Below, piece after piece: positions 18,323 to 26,822 of a stretch of 64,000 bases of DNA. Origin of the DNA: CAVVYV01 sp963818205 (GTDB lineage: Bacteria > Actinomycetota > Thermoleophilia > Solirubrobacterales > 70-9); assembly GCA_963818205.1 (NCBI GenBank), contig CAWFRG010000017.1, forward strand, positions 1 to 64,000. The letters are read 5' to 3'. Numbering within the stretch: the first letter of the stretch is position 1; every line of letters starts with the position of its first letter. The notes below the pieces were generated by a model. That model did no database searches and was not told the origin of the DNA. It was given only the letters and a program-made list of their open reading frames with translations. The position numbers were made by a program, and so were the translations under genes.

Positions 18323-18569
18323 CGCCCACGCAGTATCCCGCGCACGGCGCCGCCACCCCCGGGCGCGGAGCGGTCTTCCTTAGCTTGGGTGCTTGGTGGA
18401 GCCCTTCCTCCCTCGCTCTAAGGGATCACGATCGTGAACCCGACGTTGTCCGCTACGTCGGCGTTTGTTGCCGGAAGGTGCAAAGCGGGCGCATTCGGCA
18501 TAGCAAAGCGGGATTCTGCTACCGCAAGGGGTTTCCGCGCCCGCGCCGAAATGCGGTCAAGGTGGTTAT

Positions 18570-19949
18570 GTGAACCGATTCGGCGATCCGCGGCCGCGGC
18601 CGCCCCTGCCTCGGGGGCCGTTTCTGGTGGTCGGGCTGGCCCGCTCGGGGGCGGCGATCGCGCGCCTGTTGGCGGAGCGCGGTGAGCGCGTCCTCGGCTG
18701 CGATTCGGGGCGCCCGCGCGAGGCGGAAGGTCTGCCCGAGGCGGGCGTCGAAGTCAGCCTGGAGGTGGATGGAACCGAGCTGCTCGATCAGGTCAAGACC
18801 CTTGTAAAGAGCCCCGGAGTGCCCCAGGAGGCGCCGGTGGTCGAGGCCGCGCGGGAGCGCGGCCTCGAGGTGACCGGGGAGCTCGAGCTTGCCTGGCGGC
18901 TGATCCCCAACCCCTTCATCGCGGTCACCGGCACCAACGGCAAGACCACCACGACCGAGCTGCTCGGCCACCTCCACCGGGTCGCCGGGCTGCCGGTGGC
19001 AGTGGCCGGCAACGTCGGCACCCCGCTCGCCTCGCTGGTGGGGAAGGTCGATCCCGACGACACGGTGGTCTGCGAGGCCTCGAGCTTCCAGCTCGAGGAC
19101 TCCGAGTACTTCGCCCCGGAGTGCGCGGTCCTCCTCAACCTGGCGCCCGATCACCTCGACCGCCACGGGACCCTGGAGAGCTACATCGAGGCGAAGCTGC
19201 GGATCTTCGCCAACCAGGGAAACGACGACGTCGCCGTCTACAACGGTGCGACCCCGGAGCTGCGGGGCCGCGACCTCGGCGGCTGCGCCCGGCTGGTGCG
19301 CTTCTGCCCCGCGACCGAGATGGCGGCGGACCCCGACTGCGAGGTGAGCATGCGCGAAGGCGTGATCTTCGCCGGCGACGAGCCGCTGTTGCGCAGCGAC
19401 CAGCTGAAGCTGCTCGGCCGCCACAACGCAGAGAACGCGATGGCGGCGGCCGCGGCGGCGCTCGCCACCGGGATCCCGCGGGATTCCGTCGTGGACGGGC
19501 TCTCGAGCTTTGAGGGTGTCCCACATCGGCTCGAGCGGCTGGGAGAACACGGCGGCGTCCTCTACGTCAACGACTCGAAGGCCACCAACGTCGCCTCGGC
19601 GATCGCCGGGATCGAGGCGTTCGAGGGAGGCGTCCACCTGATCCTCGGCGGATCGCTGAAGGGCGAGAGCTTCGAGCCACTGCTGGAGCCGGTCGAGGCC
19701 CGCTGCCGGGCCTGCTATCTGATCGGGGAGGCGGCCGAGCAGCTGTCCGCCGCTCTCGCCCCGGCGGAGTCGCACGGGGTGGCCCTGATCGAGTGCGGGA
19801 CCCTCGAGCGCGCCGTCGAGGAGGCTGCGGCCCGGGCACAGCCGGGTGAGGTGGTGCTGCTCTCGCCGGCCTCCGCCAGCTTCGACGCCTTCGCGGACTT
19901 CGAGGAGCGCGGCGACCGCTTCCGGGAGCTGGTGGAGGGCCTCGGATGA
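18570..19949 (+). CDS. murD: UDP-MurNAc-L-alanine:D-glutamate ligase
   Basis: MurD adds D-glutamate to UDP-MurNAc-L-Ala. The 459-residue protein has the N-terminal Rossmann start VVGLARSGAAIARLL, the ATP loop GTNGKTTTTE, the central LAPDHLDRHG and the C-terminal NDSKATN motif. The GTG at 18570 gives a normal N-terminus, and there is no good Shine-Dalgarno. Its TGA overlaps an ATG (ATGA) for ftsW. After the insertion downstream of mraY it must be transcribed either by read-through or from a promoter in 18330-18560. Confidence 0.95.
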   Translation: MNRFGDPRPRPPLPRGPFLVVGLARSGAAIARLLAERGERVLGCDSGRPREAEGLPEAGVEVSLEVDGTELLDQVKTLVKSPGVPQEAPVVEAARERGLEVTGELELAWRLIPNPFIAVTGTNGKTTTTELLGHLHRVAGLPVAVAGNVGTPLASLVGKVDPDDTVVCEASSFQLEDSEYFAPECAVLLNLAPDHLDRHGTLESYIEAKLRIFANQGNDDVAVYNGATPELRGRDLGGCARLVRFCPATEMAADPDCEVSMREGVIFAGDEPLLRSDQLKLLGRHNAENAMAAAAAALATGIPRDSVVDGLSSFEGVPHRLERLGEHGGVLYVNDSKATNVASAIAGIEAFEGGVHLILGGSLKGESFEPLLEPVEARCRACYLIGEAAEQLSAALAPAESHGVALIECGTLERAVEEAAARAQPGEVVLLSPASASFDAFADFEERGDRFRELVEGLG

Positions 19950-21287
19950 GTGCCGAGCGTCGAGCGGGGGCTCGCGCTCGGCGCCGCCGCTCGAGTACTC
20001 GCTGCTGCTCACCGCCACCCTCTGCCTGCTCGCCCTCGGGGCGGTGATGGTGTTCAGCGCCAGCTCGGCGCGAACCCTGCTCGCCGGCGGCGGCGACGGC
20101 GCCTACTACCTGAAGCGCACCGTCCTCTTCGCCGGGATCGGGCTGGTGGTGTTGCGCTTCGCCTCGATCAGGGGCATCCAGGTCGTCCGGTTGCTCACCC
20201 CGGCCCTGCTGGGGATCTCCATCTTCCTGCTGCTCGCCGTTGCTGCTGCCCGGGGTCGGAACCACCGTCAACGGAGCCCAGCGCTGGCTCGGCGCCGGGC
20301 TGTTCCAGTTCCAGCCCTCCGAGCTGGCGAAGTTCGCGATCGTCCTCTACGGCGCCCACCTGCTGGCGTCGCGCCCGAAGCGCGTGCGCACTCTCGAGGG
20401 GCTGCTGCCATACCTGCTCGTGGTTGGCCTCGCGGCGGCTGCTGATCGGCCGCCAGCCCGATCTTGGCTCCGCGACCGTCCTCTGCTTCGCTGTCTGCTG
20501 CCTGCTGTTCGGGGCCGGCGTTCGCCCTCGCACCCTCGCCCCGGTCGGCGTGGTGATCGCGATCGCGGGGCTGGCGATGATCGCCATGAATCCCTACCAG
20601 CAGGAGCGGCTCACCGGGTTCCTCAACCCCGGCGCGGATTCGACCGGGGCGGGCTTCCAGGGCACCCAGGCGACGATCGCGGTCGGCTCGGGCAGCGTCC
20701 TCGGAGTCGGGCTCGGCGAGAGCGTCCAGAAGGCCTCGTATTTGCCCGAGGCCCACACCGACATGATCGCCGCCGTCCTCGGCGAGGAGACTGGCCTGGC
20801 CGGGATGGTCGTCCTGATCGGGCTCTTCGGAATGTTCGGCTACGCCGGCTTCCGCGCCGCCCACCGGGCTCGCGATCGCTTCAGCAAGCTGCTCGCGGCG
20901 GGGCTGACCTCGCTGATCATGGCTCAGGCGGCGGTCAACCTGTTTGCGGTGCTCGGCCTCGCGCCGCTCACCGGGGTGCCGCTGCCGTTCGTCTCCTACG
21001 GCGGCACCAGCCTGGTGATCACCCTGGCCGCCGCGGGCCTGATCCTCAACGTCGCCCGGAGGCCGGCCGCCGCGGGCGCCCGCCGCCGCCCCGCCGGGGC
21101 CTCTACCCGATCCCGGAGCGCGGCGTCGCGCGGCTCGGCCGGGGCCGCTGCAAGACTTCGCCTGGTCGAGGGCGGAACCCACACGAAGAGGAAGCGCGCA
21201 ACCAGTGGCACGAGTCGTGATAGCGGCCGGCGGCACGGCGGGGCACGTCGTGCCGGCGATCGCCGTCGCCGACGCGCTGCGCGCTGA
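19946..21287 (+). CDS. ftsW: FtsW-type lipid II polymerase (about three frameshifts)
   Basis: FtsW is a SEDS-family septal glycosyltransferase with about ten membrane segments. PLEYSLLLTATLCLL, VMVFSASSA, the conserved PSELAK, EETG and the C-terminal PLPFVSYGGTSLV are all present. The frame changes near 19985 (after a short arginine-rich start), near 20235 (extra T before GCTGCTG) and near 20442 (extra G before CTGCTGATC). The N-terminus is unclear between the ATG at 19946 and the GTG at 19950. The basic C-terminal tail overlaps murG; its true end could be 21220 or 21287. Confidence 0.85.
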
Positions 21288-22302
21288 GGGCGCCCAGGTC
21301 AGCTTCCTCGGCACCCGCGAGCGGGCCGAGGCTGAGTTGGTGCCCGCCGCCGGCTATGAGATCGACTTCCTCCGGGTCAGCGGTCTCGATCGCCGCAACC
21401 CTCTCCGCGCCGCCCTTGCCGCGATCCGCTCGGCGCGCGCCGTTCGCGCCGCCCGGCGGGTGCTCGCCGAGCGCGGCGCCGAGGCGGTGCTCGGCGGTGG
21501 CGGCTACGTCGCCGGCCCGGCGGGGCTGGCGGCGGTGAGGATGGGGTTGCCGCTCGTGCTCACCGAGGCCGACAGCCACCTGGGCCTCGCCAACCGGCTG
21601 CTCGCTCGGCGCGCCCGGCGCGTTTGCCTCGCCTTTCCGATCCCCGGCCGCGAGGGTGCTCCCTATCTGGTCACCGGCCGCCCCGTCCCCCGCGCCGTCA
21701 TCGACGCCGACCGGGGAGCTGCCCGGGCCCGCTTCGGACTCTCCGAGGGCGAGCGCTGCCTGGCGGTGGTCGGTGGCAGCCTCGGGGCCCGCTCGATCAA
21801 CCAGGCGGCCTTCGCCGCCTTCGCCGAGCCAACCGCGGAGACGCGGGTGATCCACGTCGCCGGGCGCCGCGACTACCCCGAGCTCGAGCGGCGTTGGCGC
21901 GAGGCCGGTTCGCCGGGCGATTACACGCTGCTCGCCTATGAGCCCAACCTCGGCGACGTCCTCGCCGCCGCCGACCTGGTCCTCGCCCGGGCCGGCGGCT
22001 CGGTGATGGAGATCGCCGCCGCCGGCCGGCCGGCCGTGCTCGTCCCCTACCCGCACGCCACCGGCGACCATCAGGACGCCAACGCCCGCTGGATGGCGGA
22101 TGGCGGCGCCGCGGTGGTGATCCCCGACGCCGAGCTCGAGGCCGCCCGCCTCGCTTCGGTGGTCGCCGACCTATTCGCCGACTCAACTCGCTTGGCTGCG
22201 ATGTCCGAGGCCTCGACTCGGCTCGCCCGTCCCGACGCCGCCGAGCGGATCGCCGCGGAGGTCCTGGACGCGATCCCATCTACCGAGGCGGGGGCCACGT
22301 GA
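21205..22302 (+). CDS. murG: UDP-GlcNAc:lipid I GlcNAc transferase
   Basis: MurG converts lipid I to lipid II at the inner face of the membrane. The 365-residue GT28 protein starts VVIAAGGTAGHVVPA, the conserved first glycine-rich loop. A second loop, VVGGSLGARSIN, begins the C-terminal domain, and LARAGGSVMEIAAAGRPAVLVP is the donor-binding region. The GTG start lies inside the ftsW 3' end, and the stop overlaps murC by 4 bp. Confidence 0.95.
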   Translation: MARVVIAAGGTAGHVVPAIAVADALRAEGAQVSFLGTRERAEAELVPAAGYEIDFLRVSGLDRRNPLRAALAAIRSARAVRAARRVLAERGAEAVLGGGGYVAGPAGLAAVRMGLPLVLTEADSHLGLANRLLARRARRVCLAFPIPGREGAPYLVTGRPVPRAVIDADRGAARARFGLSEGERCLAVVGGSLGARSINQAAFAAFAEPTAETRVIHVAGRRDYPELERRWREAGSPGDYTLLAYEPNLGDVLAAADLVLARAGGSVMEIAAAGRPAVLVPYPHATGDHQDANARWMADGGAAVVIPDAELEAARLASVVADLFADSTRLAAMSEASTRLARPDAAERIAAEVLDAIPSTEAGAT

Positions 22303-23718
22303 GCTGGAGCGACCGCAAGCTCCACTTCATCGCGATCGGCGGCGCCGGGATGAGCGGCCTGGCGCTGGTCTGCCACCGCCTCGGCGCCGAGGTGAGCGGC
22401 TCCGACCGCGCGGAGTCCTCCTACATGGAGCGGCTGCGGGCGGCGGGGACTCGAGCCGCGGCTCGGCCACGACCCGGCCCAGGTGCCCGCCGACGCGGAG
22501 GTGGTCGTCTCCACCGCGATTGGCGATGACAACCCCGAGCTGGCGATCGCCCGCGAGCGGGGACAGCGGGTCCTTCATCGCGGCGAGCTGCTCGCGGAGC
22601 TCTGCGCCGAGCGCCGCCTGCTGGCGGTCGCCGGCACACACGGCAAGACGACGACCACGGCGATCTGCGTGCATGCGCTCCGGGCGAGCGGAGCCGACCC
22701 GGCCTTCTTCCTCGGCGGCGAGCTGCCCGGCGCCGGGCCCGACGGCGAACCCGCGAACGCCGGCTGGGGCGAGGGGGAGTGGGTGGTCGCAGAAGCGGAC
22801 GAGAGCGACGCAAGCTTCCTCGAGCTGCGGCCGGAGGTGGCGGTGGTCACGAACCTCGAGCTCGACCACCACTCCCGCTGGGGCTCGCTGGCGGAGCTTG
22901 CGGAGGCGTTCGCCCGCTTCAGCGCCCCCGCCTCCGACCTGGTTCGGGGAGCGGACGTCTCCCTCCCCGGCGCGGCGAGCCGCAGGGTCGAGATCAGCTT
23001 CGCCCTGGAGCCCGAGCCCGGCGCGGTCGGTCCCGCCCCGGAGGCGGACCTGCTGGCGACCGCGATCGAGCCGCAGCCGGGGGACGGCAGCCGCTTCCGG
23101 GCGCGCGGCGCCGGAATCGACACAGAGGTAACCCTGTCGGTGCCGGGGCGCCACAACGTCGCCGATGCCCTCGCTGCCCTCGGCGCCCTCGCCGGCACCG
23201 CGGTCGACGCCGACCCCGCCGCGGTTGCCGCCGCCCTCGGCGACTTCCCGGGGGTCGCCCGCCGGCTCGAGCGCAAGGGCAGCCACGACGGCGCGGTGAT
23301 CTACGACGACTACGCCCACCACCCGACAGAGGTCCGCGCCACCCTCGAGGCGGCGCGAGAGCTCGGGCCGCGACGGCTGATCGCCGCCTTCCAGCCCCAT
23401 CTCTACTCGCGCACCAAGGCGCTCGCGAGCGAGCTCGGCGCCGCCCTGGCGGCCGCCGATGAGGTCGCCGTCCTCGACGTCTACCCGGCCCGGGAGGAGC
23501 CGGTCGGGCCCCTCGAGGGGGTGAGCGGGCTGATGGTCGCCGAGGCCGCCGCCGAGCGCGCGGGGGGACGGCCGGTCTGGTGGCTCCCCGATGCCGAGGA
23601 CGCCGCGGCGGCGCTCGGTCCCAGGCTCGGCGAGGGCGATCTGCTGGTGACGATCGGGGCGGGCGACATCTTCAAGCTCGCCGAGGCCCTCGCCGACAGC
23701 GACGGGGAGCGATCGTGA
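22299..23718 (+). CDS. murC: UDP-MurNAc:L-alanine ligase (frameshifted near 22449)
   Basis: MurC adds L-alanine to UDP-MurNAc. About 472 residues are restored. The N-terminal FIAIGGAGMSGLA, the ATP loop GTHGKTTTT and the C-terminal DDYAHHPTEVRATL are diagnostic. One extra G near 22449 (GCGGGGACTC for GCGGGACTC) interrupts RAAGLEPRLGHD. The GTG start overlaps murG, and GTGA joins its end to murB. Confidence 0.94.
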
Positions 23719-24629
23719 AGCGGCCGGACGGCGTCGAGGCGAACTACCCACTCGCCCGCCTGACCACCATCCGGGTCGGCGGCCCCGCCGACTACTTTGC
23801 CCGTCCCGAGTCGGAGAGGGCGATCGCCGAGCTCCTCGCCTGGGCCGAATCCGAGGAGCTCGCGGTCGCCGTGGTCGGATCGGGGTCCAACCTGCTGGTC
23901 TCCGATCAGGGCTTCCGCGGCCTGGTGCTGAAGCTGGCCGGCGATCTCACCCGGATCGAGCACCGCGGCTTGCGCGTGGTCTGCGGCGGGGGGGCGAGGC
24001 TCCCCTCGGCCGCCGCCCGGGCTGCGGGCTGGGGGCTCGAGGGGCTGGAGTTCGGGGTCAACATCCCGGGCACGGTCGGTGGGGCGGTGCGGATGAACGC
24101 CAACGCCTACGGCGGCGAGCTCGGCAGGGTGCTGGAGTGGGTGACGGTCTCCACCGCCGAGGGCAGCGAGCGGCGCCGGCCCGAGCAGCTCGGCTTTCGC
24201 TACCGGGCCTCGAACCTCGGCGACCGTGAGGTGGTCGCCCGCGCTTCCTTCGCCCTCGCCGAGGCGGATCCCGCCGAGGTGAAGGCGGCGATGGGGGAGA
24301 TGCGCCGCCGCCGCCGCGAGGCGCAGCCGTCGGGGATCAAGACCTTCGGCTCCACCTTCGTCAACCCTGACGACCCTCGCGCCAAGGGCCGCTCGGCCGG
24401 CCAGCTCCTCGACGCGGCCGGCTGCCGCGGCCTGGAGCGGGGTGGTGCGCGGCTCTCCCCCAAGCACGCCAACTTCGTCGAAAACGCCGCCGACGCCACC
24501 ACCGCCGACGTGCTCGCGGTGATGGCGGCCGCGCGGCAGCGGGTGCGGGAGCGCTTCGGGGTGGTCCTGGAGCCCGAGGTGCAGGTGCTGGGCGAGGTCG
24601 AGTGGCCGGCCGAGTGGAGGCTGTCATGA
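23715..24629 (+). CDS. murB: UDP-N-acetylenolpyruvoylglucosamine reductase
   Basis: MurB is an FAD-dependent reductase that makes UDP-MurNAc from the enolpyruvyl intermediate. The protein has 304 residues from the GTG at 23715, which overlaps the murC stop; an upstream in-frame extension exists but lacks homology. FAD-binding motifs TTIRVGGPADYF, VVGSGSNLLV and NIPGTVGGAVRMNANAYGGE are present. The proton-donating serine region is GSTFVNP. It overlaps ftsQ by 4 bp. Confidence 0.95.
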   Translation: MKRPDGVEANYPLARLTTIRVGGPADYFARPESERAIAELLAWAESEELAVAVVGSGSNLLVSDQGFRGLVLKLAGDLTRIEHRGLRVVCGGGARLPSAAARAAGWGLEGLEFGVNIPGTVGGAVRMNANAYGGELGRVLEWVTVSTAEGSERRRPEQLGFRYRASNLGDREVVARASFALAEADPAEVKAAMGEMRRRRREAQPSGIKTFGSTFVNPDDPRAKGRSAGQLLDAAGCRGLERGGARLSPKHANFVENAADATTADVLAVMAAARQRVRERFGVVLEPEVQVLGEVEWPAEWRLS

Positions 24630-25336
24630 AGTTGAGCCGGGGGCGGGTGCGGCGCCGGCGGCTGGCCGCGGCGGGCGCGGTCGCCGTGATCCTGCTCGCC
24701 GTCTACCTGGTCTTCCTCCGCAACTCTTCGCTGTTCGCGGTCGACCAGGTAGAGGTCTCCGGGGTGACGGCGAACCAGGAGCGGATCACCGCAGCCCTTG
24801 TCCGGGCCTCCGAGGACATGACCACATTGCACGTCCGCGAGGACGATCTGCGCAAGGCGGTCGGGACCTTTCCCACCGTCGCCGCCCTCAGCACCAGCAC
24901 CGACTTTCCCCACGGCCTCAAGATCGAGGTCACGGAGCGACCGCCCGTCGCGGTCGCCAAGATCGACGGTGAGCCGACGCCGGTCTCCGGAGACGGCTTC
25001 GTCCTCACCGGGATCGACTTCGATCCGAAGGAGCTCCCCTCCCTCGACGCCGGCCCCAGCGAGGACGCTCGCCTCGGAGGGGAGGGTGCGGCCCAGGCCG
25101 CGATCCTCGCCGCCGCTCCCGAGGAGCTGCGCCCCCGGCTGCGGGCCGCGACCTGGGACCTCGATCGCGGTGGGGTGGTGGTGGATCTCGACGGCGCCCC
25201 CGAGCTCCGCTTTGGCGAGGGCGACCGGGGCGCCGACAAGTGGGAGGCCGCGGTCACGGTGCTCGCCGACCCCGACCTCGGCGCGCCAGGGTACGTTGAC
25301 GTCAGCGTCCCCGGGAGGCCCGTCTCGGGCAGTTGA
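24626..25336 (+). CDS. ftsQ: FtsQ/DivIB-type division protein
   Basis: This 236-residue bitopic protein has a basic cytoplasmic start, one membrane segment near residues 14-32 (AVAVILLAVYLVFL), then a POTRA domain (LFAVDQVEVSGVTANQERI). KIEVTERPPVAVAKIDG is the usual beta segment of FtsQ. The ATG at 24626 overlaps murB. It is the last gene before the ftsZ promoter region. No ftsA lies between ftsQ and ftsZ, as expected in Actinomycetota. Confidence 0.88.
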   Translation: MKLSRGRVRRRRLAAAGAVAVILLAVYLVFLRNSSLFAVDQVEVSGVTANQERITAALVRASEDMTTLHVREDDLRKAVGTFPTVAALSTSTDFPHGLKIEVTERPPVAVAKIDGEPTPVSGDGFVLTGIDFDPKELPSLDAGPSEDARLGGEGAAQAAILAAAPEELRPRLRAATWDLDRGGVVVDLDGAPELRFGEGDRGADKWEAAVTVLADPDLGAPGYVDVSVPGRPVSGS

Positions 25337-25566
25337 GGGCCTTTCCGGGCCCGCTCGCGGAAATTGTTGCAACCGGTCCTGCACCCGATTTCGGTCCCAG
25401 GAGGGCTCCCGCGGGCTCCCGCGGAGCTTCAGCACGGGACCCACAAAAATCGCTGGTTTGCAGCGGTTTTCAGCACCCTCAAGCAACGCTCAGGCTCACC
25501 CTACACTCGAGAGTGACCCCGCTGGAACTCTAAAGCAAGACTTGAGAGTTCAGGCATCGGCGGGCA
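25337..25566. other. ftsQ-ftsZ intergenic region
   Basis: This is non-coding. A 10-bp tandem repeat, GGCTCCCGCG twice, lies at 25404-25423. A TACACT hexamer near 25502 could be the -10 of a second ftsZ promoter, although no good -35 precedes it. An inverted repeat (GAACTCT and AGAGTTC) flanks about 13 nt near 25526-25552. The main predicted promoter follows. Confidence 0.4.
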
Positions 25567-25595
25567 TTGACAGTTTTCCCACTTTGCCCTACTTT
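25567..25595 (+). promoter_or_regulatory. ftsZ promoter
   Basis: A consensus -35 TTGACA (25567-25572) is separated by exactly 17 bp from the -10 TACTTT (25590-25595). The expected start is near 25602, giving a leader of about 45 nt. The leader contains a small hairpin (GCCGGA-TTT-TCCGGC) and an AGCAGGA ribosome-binding region before the ATG. Confidence 0.8.
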
Positions 25596-25597
25596 CG
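25576..25597 (-). promoter_or_regulatory. Putative MraZ boxes in the ftsZ promoter
   Basis: On the minus strand two repeats with a 10-bp period are seen, AAAGTAGGGC then AAAGTGGGAA. They match the first box at mraZ (AAAGTGGGAC). They lie inside the -35/-10 spacer and overlap the -10, the same placement as at mraZ but in reverse orientation. Binding by MraZ is an inference. Confidence 0.55.
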
Positions 25598-25646
25598 ATA
25601 GGCCCCAAGCCGGATTTTCCGGCCTCGGGGACGGAGCAGGACCAAC

Positions 25647-26723
25647 ATGGAAACTTCCTATCTCGCAGTAATCAAGGTCGTTGGCGTCGGCGGTGGCGGT
25701 TCGAACGCCGTCAGCCGCATGGTTGACGCTGGGCTCAGGGGGGTCGAGTTCATCGCCGTCAACACCGACGCCCAGGCGCTCCAGGCCTGCGACGCCGACG
25801 TCAAGATCGGGATCGGCCACAACCTCACCAAGGGCTTGGGCGCGGGCGCCAACCCCGAGGTGGGGGCGGGCGCCGCCGCCGAGTCCCGCGACGATGTCAA
25901 GGACGCCCTCAAGGGGGCGGACATGGTCTTCATCACCTGCGGCGAGGGCGGCGGCACCGGCACCGGCGCCGCCCCGGTGATCGCCGAGATCGCCAAGCAG
26001 GAGATCGGTGCCCTCACCGTCGGCGCGGTCACCAAGCCCTTCGAGTTCGAGGGCAAGAAGCGGATGGCCCAGGCCGAAGACGGGATCTCGAAGCTGCGCA
26101 ACGAAGTCGACACCGTGATCACGGTTCCCAACGAGAAGCTCCTCCAGATCGTCGAGCGCCGCACCACCATCCTCGAGGCCTTCCGCGAGGCCGACGACAT
26201 CCTCCGCCAGGGCGTGCAGGGGATCACCGACCTGATCACCATTCCCGGCCTGATCAACCTCGACTTCGCCGACGTCCGCCTGGTCATGCATCAGGCCGGC
26301 TCGGCGATGATGGGCGTCGGGACCGGCAGTGGCGAGAACCGCGCGATGGAGGCCGCCAAGAACGCGATCACCTCGCCGCTGATCGAGGAGAAGGTCGACG
26401 GCGCCAAGGGCATGCTGCTGAACGTCACCGGCGGCGAGGACCTGGGCCTGTTCGAGGTCAACGAGGCGGCCAACCTGGTGATCCAGGCCACCGACCCCAA
26501 CGCCAACATCGTCTTCGGGGCGGTGGTCGATTCCTCGATGCACGAAGAGGTCCGTGTCACCTGCATCGCCACCGGCTTCGAGGGCTTCGAGATGATCGCC
26601 CGGGCGCCCGAGTTCACCCAGCGGCGCACCGAGCGCAAGGTCGGCGCTGTACGCGACCGCGACTCACTCGGCGATCTCCGGATCACCGAGTCCGACATCG
26701 ACGTCCCCGACTTCCTGAAGTAG
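25647..26723 (+). CDS. ftsZ: Cell division GTPase FtsZ
   Basis: FtsZ polymerises into the division ring. The 358-residue protein has the nucleotide-binding start VGVGGGGSNAVSRM, the tubulin signature GGGTGTGAAPVI near residues 102-113, and the T7 synergy loop NLDFADVRLVM. The C-terminal peptide DIDVPDFLK fits the conserved tail that docks SepF and other partners. The gene is intact, with its own strong promoter carrying MraZ-like boxes. The usual downstream neighbours ylmE-sepF are absent from this window. Confidence 0.98.
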   Translation: METSYLAVIKVVGVGGGGSNAVSRMVDAGLRGVEFIAVNTDAQALQACDADVKIGIGHNLTKGLGAGANPEVGAGAAAESRDDVKDALKGADMVFITCGEGGGTGTGAAPVIAEIAKQEIGALTVGAVTKPFEFEGKKRMAQAEDGISKLRNEVDTVITVPNEKLLQIVERRTTILEAFREADDILRQGVQGITDLITIPGLINLDFADVRLVMHQAGSAMMGVGTGSGENRAMEAAKNAITSPLIEEKVDGAKGMLLNVTGGEDLGLFEVNEAANLVIQATDPNANIVFGAVVDSSMHEEVRVTCIATGFEGFEMIARAPEFTQRRTERKVGAVRDRDSLGDLRITESDIDVPDFLK

Positions 26724-26786
26724 TCGCCGCCCCGGCGGGTGGGGAGTCGCCTTCTGGCGGCGGAGGGGGCAGTATGCAGCCAGCTC

Positions 26787-26816
26787 CGATGAGTTTTCCG
26801 CTGGCGATCGTCGTAA
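26787..26816 (+). promoter_or_regulatory. Putative ECF promoter of the sigma gene
   Basis: CGATGAGTTTTC (26787-26798) is followed 10 nt later by CGTCGTAA (26809-26816), just before the sigma-factor ATG at 26823. The same 12-mer followed by CGTC is found upstream of the MFS exporter. ECF sigma factors commonly use a CGTC-type -10 and activate their own gene, so this looks autoregulatory. Confidence 0.5.
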
Positions 26817-26822
26817 TCCTTG

